Assembly: GCA_011525185.1 (NCBI GenBank)
Contig: WTIQ01000132.1
Location: 1 to 8,218 of the forward strand
Source: Paracoccaceae bacterium
Lineage (GTDB): Bacteria; Pseudomonadota; Alphaproteobacteria; Rhodobacterales; Rhodobacteraceae
Length of the DNA stretch: 8,218 nt
Direction of reading: 5' to 3'
Below, one piece after another: positions 1-6,409 of this stretch (within the stretch, counting starts at the first letter, position 1; each line of letters starts with the position of its first letter). Position numbers and translations under genes: made by a program. The notes under the pieces were generated by a model. It did not search any database. It saw nothing but the letters and a program-made list of their open reading frames with translations, and was not told the origin of the DNA.

Positions 1-2
1 AT

Positions 3-2438
3 ATTCCCTCAACCGCACGGGTTGTCATCATCGGCGGAGGTGTTGTTGGCACCTCCTGTCTTTATCATCTGGCCAAAGCGGGCTGGAGTGACTGTGTTCT
101 ATTGGAAAAGAACGAGCTGACCGCTGGCAGCACTTGGCATGCTGCGGGAAATGTTCCCACCTTTTCCACAAGTTGGTCGATCATGAATATGCAGCGCTAT
201 TCGACCGAGCTTTATCGCGGGTTGGCCCAAGAGGTTGACTACCCGATGAATTATCATGTCACTGGCTCGATCCGCTTGGCCCACTCCAAAGAGCGTATGC
301 AGGAATTTGAACGCGCCAAAGGCATGGGCCGCTATCAGGGCATGGATATTGATATTCTCGGCCTTGATGAGATCAAGGATCGCTACCCGTTCATTGAAAC
401 GCATGATTTGAAAGGAGCGCTTTATGATCCCAATGACGGGGATATTGACCCCGCTCAATTGACCCAAGCACTTGCCAAAGGCGCCCGTGATCTTGGGGCC
501 ACGATCCTACGTTTTACTCCTGCAATCGGGGTTGATCGGCAAAATGGCGAATGGATCGTAAAAACCGAAAAAGGCGATATTCGCTGTGATTATGTGGTGA
601 ACGCCGCGGGATATTATGCCCAGCGCGTTGGGGAATGGTTCAAGCCCTACGGCGGTCGCAGCGTGCCCATGATGGTGATGAGCCATCAATATATCCTCTT
701 TGAGGAGGTTGATGAGGTCAAAGATTGGTCACAAAAAGAGGGGCGTAAGCTTCCACTCTTGCGCGATGTGGACAGCTCATATTATTTACGTCAAGAAAAG
801 AACGGCTTCAATCTCGGCCCCTATGAGCGCAATTGCCGTGCCCATTGGGCGACACCAGAGGATCCCCTACCCGAAGATTTCAGCTTTCAGCTTTATCCCG
901 ATGATTTGGATCGGCTTGAATGGTATATCGAAGACGCGCTCGCCCGTGTGCCCCTCTTGGGTGAGGGGGGCGTCTCTAAGGTCATCAATGGGCCCATCCC
1001 TTATGCCCCCGATGGACTGCCACTGATCGGCCCTATGCCAGGGGTACCCAATGCCTTTGAGGCTTGTGTCTTTACCTTTGGTATCGCACAAGGCGGAGGC
1101 GCGGGTAAAGTCTTGGCCGAATGGGTCACAGAGGGACAAACCGAATGGGACATGTGGTCCTGTGATCCACGCCGTTACACGGATTACACGGACCATGAGT
1201 ATTGTGTTGCCAAGGGCAAAGAGATTTATGGCCACGAATACGCTATGCATTTTCCTTGGCACGCTTGGCCTGCAGGACGCGATAAAAAGCTCTCGCCTGT
1301 CCATGACAGGGTTGTGGCGCTTGGCGGTCAAATGGGTGCCTATAATGGATGGGAGCGGGCCAATTGGTTTGCAAAAGCGGGTGATGACACCTCCGAGGAG
1401 GCAACCCAAACATGGGATCGCGCTGGCCCATGGGAGGCGCGCATTCGCGAAGAATGCGAAGCGGTGCGCGATCATTGTGGGGTTCTCGATCTTCCGGGGT
1501 TTTCGCGCTTTTGGATTCAAGGAGAGGGTGCTGATGACTGGCTAAGGGGATTTTGCACAGGGGGCATTCCCAAAGTTGGACGCATGAACCTGATCTATGT
1601 GGCAGATCATCGGGGGCGTATCCTGTCTGAATTTTCCTGTATTCGCATTGGCGAGGATAATTTTGTGCTGATCACAGCCGCGACAGCTCAGTGGCATGAC
1701 GGGGAAATGATCAAAAAGGCATTGCCCGAAGAGTTAACGCTACGCGAAACCACCACAGAGCGCGATACGTTGATCGTCACAGGTCCAAAGTCGCTCGATA
1801 TTTTGTCCGGGATCACAGATGCCGACCTCTCTCAAGGCTGGCTCACCCATCAATTCGCAACGGTTGCGGGGCGGCAGGCCTTTTTGATTCGCGTTTCCTT
1901 TGCCGGAGAACTGGGGTGGGAAATTCATGCAGAAAACGACAATATGCCCGATATTTATGAGGCCGTGCTTGCAGCAGGGGCCAAACCCTTTGGCATGTGG
2001 GCCTTAAATGCACTGCGGATCGAGAAAGGGTACCGCGCGTGGAAAGGCGATCTCTCAAGCGATTATTCCATGTTTGAAGGCGGGCTTGATCGGTTTGTGA
2101 AACTCGACAAACCCCAAGACTTTAACGGCAAAGCCGCTCTGATGAATGAGCACCAGCAAGGCAGCGCCAAACGCTTTGTCACCCTTGTGGTGGAGGCTGG
2201 TGCCGCTGACGCGCCCTATATGTCAACGATCTGGCACAACGGGGCGATTGTCGGGGAAACCACCTCTGGCGCGTGGGGGTATCGGGTAAACGCCAGTATT
2301 GCCCTTGGCATGCTGCGCACTGACCTTGCTGAAGCGGGAACCGAAGTTGAGGTCGAAATTTATGGGGAACGCTTTAAAGCGACAGTCCAAGAGGACAAGC
2401 CGCTTTGGGATCCAGAAAACGAAAGACTGCGTGCATGA
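3..2438 (+). CDS. FAD-dependent oxidoreductase / GcvT fusion protein (dimethylglycine or sarcosine dehydrogenase-like), 5' partial
   Basis: Predicted flavoprotein that oxidatively demethylates an N-methylated amine such as dimethylglycine or sarcosine; the substrate is inferred. The open frame runs in from the window edge. The dinucleotide-binding motif GGGVVG is encoded at 33-50, so a TTG at 102 cannot be the start. Alignment with the paralogue at 3928 (PSTAR against PSSAR) suggests only about three or four codons are missing. STWHAAG follows, with His at 138-140, the residue that binds FAD covalently in dimethylglycine and sarcosine dehydrogenases. The FAD domain fills roughly the first 385 residues. 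A central linker leads to a WERANWFA motif near 1350, and the second half is a GcvT-type folate domain (FAGELGWEIH, RIEKGYR). The folate-site segment at 1611-1640 reads RGRILSEF, where the paralogue has RGGIEADV, so folate coupling may be changed. About 811 residues are visible, normal for the family. Cytoplasmic, with no signal peptide. Family assignment is secure; substrate is not. Confidence 0.9.
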   Translation: MPSTARVVIIGGGVVGTSCLYHLAKAGWSDCVLLEKNELTAGSTWHAAGNVPTFSTSWSIMNMQRYSTELYRGLAQEVDYPMNYHVTGSIRLAHSKERMQEFERAKGMGRYQGMDIDILGLDEIKDRYPFIETHDLKGALYDPNDGDIDPAQLTQALAKGARDLGATILRFTPAIGVDRQNGEWIVKTEKGDIRCDYVVNAAGYYAQRVGEWFKPYGGRSVPMMVMSHQYILFEEVDEVKDWSQKEGRKLPLLRDVDSSYYLRQEKNGFNLGPYERNCRAHWATPEDPLPEDFSFQLYPDDLDRLEWYIEDALARVPLLGEGGVSKVINGPIPYAPDGLPLIGPMPGVPNAFEACVFTFGIAQGGGAGKVLAEWVTEGQTEWDMWSCDPRRYTDYTDHEYCVAKGKEIYGHEYAMHFPWHAWPAGRDKKLSPVHDRVVALGGQMGAYNGWERANWFAKAGDDTSEEATQTWDRAGPWEARIREECEAVRDHCGVLDLPGFSRFWIQGEGADDWLRGFCTGGIPKVGRMNLIYVADHRGRILSEFSCIRIGEDNFVLITAATAQWHDGEMIKKALPEELTLRETTTERDTLIVTGPKSLDILSGITDADLSQGWLTHQFATVAGRQAFLIRVSFAGELGWEIHAENDNMPDIYEAVLAAGAKPFGMWALNALRIEKGYRAWKGDLSSDYSMFEGGLDRFVKLDKPQDFNGKAALMNEHQQGSAKRFVTLVVEAGAADAPYMSTIWHNGAIVGETTSGAWGYRVNASIALGMLRTDLAEAGTEVEVEIYGERFKATVQEDKPLWDPENERLRA

Positions 2439-2593
2439 TTTTGGCTCAAGGCGTGCAAACGAGGATGCAGAGTGCGGGGCTGAGCGGTGCCGCGCTCTCT
2501 ATTTGGGCCGTTTTAAAACCCAACTTGCACCGCATAGACAACGAGCCGCTCGTATTGGTGCCCCATAAAAACTCAAAGGAGAGCAAAGACAAA
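2439..2593 (+). other. Intergenic stretch or possible N-terminal extension of the membrane protein
   Basis: These 155 bases separate the first flavoprotein from the favoured start of the membrane protein gene. They contain no stop in the frame of the downstream gene. An ATG at 2435-2437 overlaps the upstream stop as ATGA and would add 53 residues, without a hydrophobic segment, to the downstream protein. A weak stem (GAGCG/CGCTC, 2482-2497) is not followed by a T-run, so it is not called a terminator. A 10-base palindrome, GTTTTAAAAC, lies at 2510-2519. No convincing -35/-10 promoter pair was found. Confidence 0.4.
2575..2583 (+). promoter_or_regulatory. Shine-Dalgarno site for the membrane protein gene
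   Basis: The purine stretch AAAGGAGAG contains AAGGAG and lies about 12 bases before the ATG at 2594. It is the clearest ribosome binding site seen in the window. It decides the choice of the 2594 start over upstream in-frame candidates (TTG at 2405, ATG at 2435), neither of which has a comparable site. The spacing is slightly longer than ideal. Confidence 0.6.
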
Positions 2594-3025
2594 ATGTCCC
2601 CATTCAATGTGAGCGACTACTTTTTTTCACAATATTATCTTAAAGTCAAATTATTCGCAGCGCTCTATACATTGGGCATTCCGCTTAGCCACTTTATCCT
2701 ACCCCATAATAACATATGGGATATTGCTACTTTTTTCTTAGTCGCAATGCTCTTTACCTATCCGCTTGCGGCAATGCAGGCGCGCGCGTTTGTTAGGCTT
2801 GAATGGGGCATCTCCTGCGCTCTAGCTGGGATGGGCTTGCTTGGGCTTTTCACCTCTCCTTGGCTTATAATCCTTGCCATCTTTGGACATGGCCTGTGGG
2901 ATCTTGCGAAACGCCGCGGTCACGGTATTCCCTTTTTCGGATGGTACATCTCGGGCTGCATTCTCATTGATTGGCTCTATGCCGCCTCTCTCAGGCTCTT
3001 TAAAATGATGGAACCGAACCTATGA
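2594..3025 (+). CDS. Small four-helix integral membrane protein of unknown function
   Basis: Not assigned to a named function. From the ATG at 2594 it is 143 residues, with about four hydrophobic segments: roughly 20-36, 44-61, 72-97 and 117-136. The third is long and could be two short helices. Distinctive residues are His99-Gly-Leu-Trp-Asp103 followed by a basic stretch (KRRGHG), then Trp117-Tyr118, Cys122 and Asp126 in the last helix. A His/Trp/Asp pattern followed by Cys and Asp resembles small uncharacterised membrane families such as DUF6010, but this is from memory and weak. It lies between the first flavoprotein and the homocysteine methyltransferase, and its stop overlaps the next start (ATGA, 3022-3025), so translation is probably coupled. 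It may serve the same pathway, for example in uptake or membrane association, but nothing in the sequence proves that. An ATG at 2435 would extend it to 196 residues. Confidence 0.75.
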   Translation: MSPFNVSDYFFSQYYLKVKLFAALYTLGIPLSHFILPHNNIWDIATFFLVAMLFTYPLAAMQARAFVRLEWGISCALAGMGLLGLFTSPWLIILAIFGHGLWDLAKRRGHGIPFFGWYISGCILIDWLYAASLRLFKMMEPNL

Positions 3026-3918
3026 CTGAAATCACGCTTCTTGATGGCTCAATTGGACAAGAATTGGTCAAACGCGCAGGCGACAAACCGACGCCTCTGT
3101 GGTCTACAACTGTTATGATCGATAAGCCTCATCTGGTCTCTGACGTGCATGATCTTTATTTTGAGGCAGGCGCTCGCGTGGCGAGCACGAATACATACCC
3201 TGTCCTCTATGACCGCTTGGTTACTGCAAATTTGCAAGAGCAGCGCTTTCAGCTATGGGCAAGCGCTGTTGAGGCCGCAAAAGCCGCGCGCGATAAATGC
3301 GGATCGGGCCGCGTTGCGGGCGCAATTGGTCCGCTTATCGCCTCCTATCGCCCCGACATATGCCCACCTGCAGCTGAAGCAGAAAATCTTTACGAAGAAA
3401 TTGTTTCAGCGCTTCAAGAGACCTGCGACCTGCTCTTGATTGAAACCATGTCTTCAATCGATCAAGCCGATGGGGCGCTTAGAGCCGCGAAAAAATCGCC
3501 CCTGCCTGTTTGGGTCAGTTTCAGCGTTGATGATTTTGATGGCAGCAAGCTACGCTCTGGCGAAGCGGTTTCTGACATTATACCTGTTCTTGAAACCCAT
3601 GCGCCCGACGCGGTTTTGATCAATTGTTCACGCCCCGAAGCGGTCAGCGATGGCCTCAAGATTGTGTCCCAGATGGGCTTCCCCTTTGGGGCCTATGCCA
3701 ACGGGTTTACTCACATCAGCGATGGCTTTCTAGAAACATCGCCAACAGTGGATGAATTGAGCGCAAGACAGGATCTTTCACCCGATGAGTACGCCCGTTT
3801 TGCCATGGAGTGGATCTCCCAAGGAGCCACAATTGTCGGAGGGTGCTGTGAGGTTGGCCCCGCACACATCAAAGAGCTGGCCGAGCAGATTAAGCAAGCT
3901 GGACACACAATTATTTAG
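3022..3918 (+). CDS. Homocysteine S-methyltransferase family protein (betaine- or S-methylmethionine-type)
   Basis: A 298-residue zinc-dependent methyltransferase expected to move a methyl group to homocysteine, giving methionine. Visible family marks, in order: LLDGSIGQEL at the N-terminus, STNTYP near residue 60, GAIGPL near residue 110, LLIETMSS near residue 140, INCSRPEAV with Cys202, YANGF near residue 233, and GGCCEVGP with Cys275 and Cys276. Cys202, Cys275 and Cys276 match the three zinc ligands of BHMT and MmuM enzymes. The length fits the stand-alone catalytic domain. The folate and cobalamin modules of MetH are absent, so the donor is not methyltetrahydrofolate bound to this chain. 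The start overlaps the preceding stop (ATGA), with no clear ribosome binding site of its own. Placement between two dimethylglycine/sarcosine dehydrogenase-like genes favours glycine betaine or a related methyl donor, since demethylated betaine is dimethylglycine. S-methylmethionine or a methylated sulfonium compound remains possible. Confidence 0.88.
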   Translation: MTEITLLDGSIGQELVKRAGDKPTPLWSTTVMIDKPHLVSDVHDLYFEAGARVASTNTYPVLYDRLVTANLQEQRFQLWASAVEAAKAARDKCGSGRVAGAIGPLIASYRPDICPPAAEAENLYEEIVSALQETCDLLLIETMSSIDQADGALRAAKKSPLPVWVSFSVDDFDGSKLRSGEAVSDIIPVLETHAPDAVLINCSRPEAVSDGLKIVSQMGFPFGAYANGFTHISDGFLETSPTVDELSARQDLSPDEYARFAMEWISQGATIVGGCCEVGPAHIKELAEQIKQAGHTII

Positions 3919-3927
3919 GGGATCGCT

Positions 3928-6375
3928 ATGACACATTTACCCTCTTCTGCGCGCGTGGTCATTATCGGAGGCGGCGTTGTCGGTTGCTCGGTTGCCTACC
4001 ACTTAACCAAACTTGGTTGGAGTGATGTTGTCTTACTTGAGCGCAAGCAACTCACCTCTGGCACAACTTGGCATGCGGCAGGTCTTATTGCTCAGCTGCG
4101 GGCAACCGCCAATATGACAAAACTCGCCAAATATTCTCAGGAGCTTTACGGATCGCTGGAAGCAGAAACAGGGGTTGCCACAGGCTTTAAGCGCGTTGGA
4201 TCAATCACCGTTGCCCTCACAGAAGAGCGAAAAGAAGAGATCTTTCGCTCGGCAGCGATGGCGCGCGCCTTTGGGGTGGATATTGAAGAAATCAGCATAG
4301 CCGAGATTGGCGAGCGCTATCCGCATTTGAATCTAGATACGGTGAAAGCCGGCGTTTATTTGGAAAAAGATGGTCAAGGGGATCCTGCCAATATTGCCCT
4401 CGCCCTTGCCAAAGGCGCGCGACAAAGAGGCGCCATTCTGCAAGAGCGGGTCAAAGTCAGCGCGATAAAACGCAAAGGACGCCGTGTGACAGGGGTAGAT
4501 TGGAGAGACGAAAAGGGAGAAGAAGGGCATATCGCCTGTGATATGGTGGTCAATTGTGCAGGCATGTGGGGACATGAAGTGGGCCGCATGGCAGGTGTCA
4601 ATGTTCCCCTCCATGCCTGTGAGCATTTTTATATCGTCTCTGAACCGATCAAAGGCCTCACACAACTCCCCGTGTTGCGCGTGCCTGATGAATGCGCCTA
4701 TTACAAAGAGGATGCAGGCAAGCTGATGCTCGGGGCGTTCGAACTTAATGCAAAACCTTGGGCCATGACAGGCATTCCAGAGGATTTCGAATTTGACCAG
4801 CTCCCAGAGGATTTTGAGCATTTTGAGCCCATTTTAGAAATGGCAGTAAACCGTATGCCAATCTTGGGAGAAGCGGGCATCCACACGTTTTTTAATGGTC
4901 CCGAAAGCTTTACCCCAGATGACGCCTATCATCTAGGCCTTGCGCCTGAGATGGATAATGTCTGGGTTGCAGCAGGGTTTAACTCCATTGGCATTCAATC
5001 CGCCGGGGGCGCGGGCATGGCGCTGAGCCAATGGATGGATGCAGGTGAAAAACCATTTGATCTGGGCGATGTGGATATTGCGCGGATGCAACCTTTTCAG
5101 GGCAATAAGCATTACCTCTTTGAACGTTCCAAAGAGACACTCGGCCTCCTTTATGCCGATCACTACCCCTATCGTCAAAAGGCCACCGCACGCGGCCTGC
5201 GCAGAACTCCATTCCATGAGCATCTCAAGGCACAGGGCGCGGTCTTTGGGGAACTTGCTGGATGGGAGCGGGCAAACTGGTTTGCAGATCACGGACAAGA
5301 ACGCGGCTATCAGTATTCTTGGAAGCGGCAAAATTGGTTTGCCAATTCAGCACGCGAACATGCTGCCATTCGCACAGGGCTTGGCATGTATGATATGTCC
5401 TCCTTTGGTAAATTGCGGGTAGAGGGACGCGACGCGGAACGCTTTTTCAACTATATTTGCGGGGCTGAGATGTCGGTTCCCGTGGGCAAGATCGTCTATA
5501 CCCAATTTCTCAACCACCGCGGCGGCATAGAGGCGGATGTAACCGTAACGCGGCTCACAGAAACCGCCTATTTGGTGGTCACTCCTGCAGCAACACGCCT
5601 TGCCGATGAAACCTGGCTGCGTCGTCATTTGGGCGATTACCAAGTGGTCATTACAGATGTAACAGCGGGCGAAGCCGTTCTTGCGGTGATGGGACCAAAG
5701 GCGCGCGCCCTTTTGCAAGCTGTCTCTCCCAATGACTTCAGCAATGCCGGCAATCCCTTTGGCAGTGCGCAAGAGATTGAGCTTGGAATGGGTCTTGCCC
5801 GGGTCCACCGGGTGAGTTATGTGGGCGAGCTTGGCTGGGAAATATACGTGAGCAGCGACATGGCGGCACATGCTTTTGAGACCCTCTATGAGGCTGGTCA
5901 GGATCACGGGCTTAAACTCTGTGGCATGCATGTGATGGACAGCTGCCGTATCGAAAAAGCCTTTCGCCATTTTGGACATGACATCACCTGTGAGGACCAT
6001 GTGCTTGAGGCGGGTTTAGGCTTTGCGGTCAAAACCCAAAAAAGCGCGTTCATCGGGCGCGATGCGGTGCTTGCAAAACAAGATGAAGGGTTAACGTCGA
6101 GACTGCTCCAGTTTAAACTGACAGATCCCGAGCCGCTCTTGTATCACAACGAACCTATTCTACGAGATGGCGAGATTGTTGGCTACCTCAGTTCAGGGGC
6201 CTATGGTCATCACCTTGGTGCAGCAATAGGCATGGGCTATGTACCTTGTGCAGGAGAAAGCGGCGATCAGCTGCTCGCCTCGCGCTATGAGATTGATGTC
6301 GCTGGGACCATCTATGAGGCAACAGCCTCTCTACGACCCATGTATGACCCCAAATCAGAGCGCATGAAACAGTAA
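3928..6375 (+). CDS. FAD-dependent oxidoreductase / GcvT fusion protein (dimethylglycine or sarcosine dehydrogenase-like), complete
   Basis: An 815-residue cytoplasmic flavoenzyme predicted to oxidise an N-methyl group of dimethylglycine or sarcosine and pass the carbon to tetrahydrofolate as methylene-THF. The nucleotide-binding motif GGGVVG is at residues 14-19. TTWHAAG places His49 at the covalent FAD attachment site. The FAD domain spans about 9-370, a central FAO-type linker about 375-430, the GcvT folate domain about 430-700 and the GcvT C-terminal barrel about 710-805. GGIEADV near residues 532-538 holds Asp537 at the position of the T-protein folate-site acid. VGELGWEIYV and CRIEKAFRHFGHDI are further family marks. 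The ATG at 3928 is nine bases after the methyltransferase stop, with a purine stretch AGGGGA at 3917-3922 overlapping that stop, which supports this start and operon membership. It is the complete paralogue of the gene at the left edge, but with an intact folate motif. Family certain; dimethylglycine versus sarcosine cannot be decided. Confidence 0.92.
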   Translation: MTHLPSSARVVIIGGGVVGCSVAYHLTKLGWSDVVLLERKQLTSGTTWHAAGLIAQLRATANMTKLAKYSQELYGSLEAETGVATGFKRVGSITVALTEERKEEIFRSAAMARAFGVDIEEISIAEIGERYPHLNLDTVKAGVYLEKDGQGDPANIALALAKGARQRGAILQERVKVSAIKRKGRRVTGVDWRDEKGEEGHIACDMVVNCAGMWGHEVGRMAGVNVPLHACEHFYIVSEPIKGLTQLPVLRVPDECAYYKEDAGKLMLGAFELNAKPWAMTGIPEDFEFDQLPEDFEHFEPILEMAVNRMPILGEAGIHTFFNGPESFTPDDAYHLGLAPEMDNVWVAAGFNSIGIQSAGGAGMALSQWMDAGEKPFDLGDVDIARMQPFQGNKHYLFERSKETLGLLYADHYPYRQKATARGLRRTPFHEHLKAQGAVFGELAGWERANWFADHGQERGYQYSWKRQNWFANSAREHAAIRTGLGMYDMSSFGKLRVEGRDAERFFNYICGAEMSVPVGKIVYTQFLNHRGGIEADVTVTRLTETAYLVVTPAATRLADETWLRRHLGDYQVVITDVTAGEAVLAVMGPKARALLQAVSPNDFSNAGNPFGSAQEIELGMGLARVHRVSYVGELGWEIYVSSDMAAHAFETLYEAGQDHGLKLCGMHVMDSCRIEKAFRHFGHDITCEDHVLEAGLGFAVKTQKSAFIGRDAVLAKQDEGLTSRLLQFKLTDPEPLLYHNEPILRDGEIVGYLSSGAYGHHLGAAIGMGYVPCAGESGDQLLASRYEIDVAGTIYEATASLRPMYDPKSERMKQ

Positions 6376-6409
6376 GAGGGATGAGAGACTATAACGATGG
6401 TCACGTCTG
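6376..6409. other. Short gap between convergent genes
   Basis: These 34 bases separate the stop of the second flavoprotein gene (TAA, 6373-6375) from the stop of uvrA on the other strand (TGA, 6410-6412). No hairpin with a T-run is visible on either strand, so no intrinsic terminator is called. Transcripts from both sides may overlap here. Confidence 0.5.

Noticed and set aside
102..104. TTG as the start of the first flavoprotein
   Set aside because: The frame is open to the window edge and encodes the essential GGGVVG nucleotide-binding motif upstream, so the true start lies just outside the window.
867..1520. Long antisense open frame inside the first flavoprotein
   Set aside because: It lies wholly within a well-supported gene and its translation shows no recognisable family features; similar antisense frames at 4333-4821 and 5347-6000 were rejected for the same reason.
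2482..2497. Hairpin GAGCG/CGCTC as a transcription terminator
   Set aside because: The stem is only five base pairs and no T-run follows; the genes on either side run in the same direction.
2510..2519. Palindrome GTTTTAAAAC as an operator
   Set aside because: It is short, unrepeated, and not next to a recognisable promoter.
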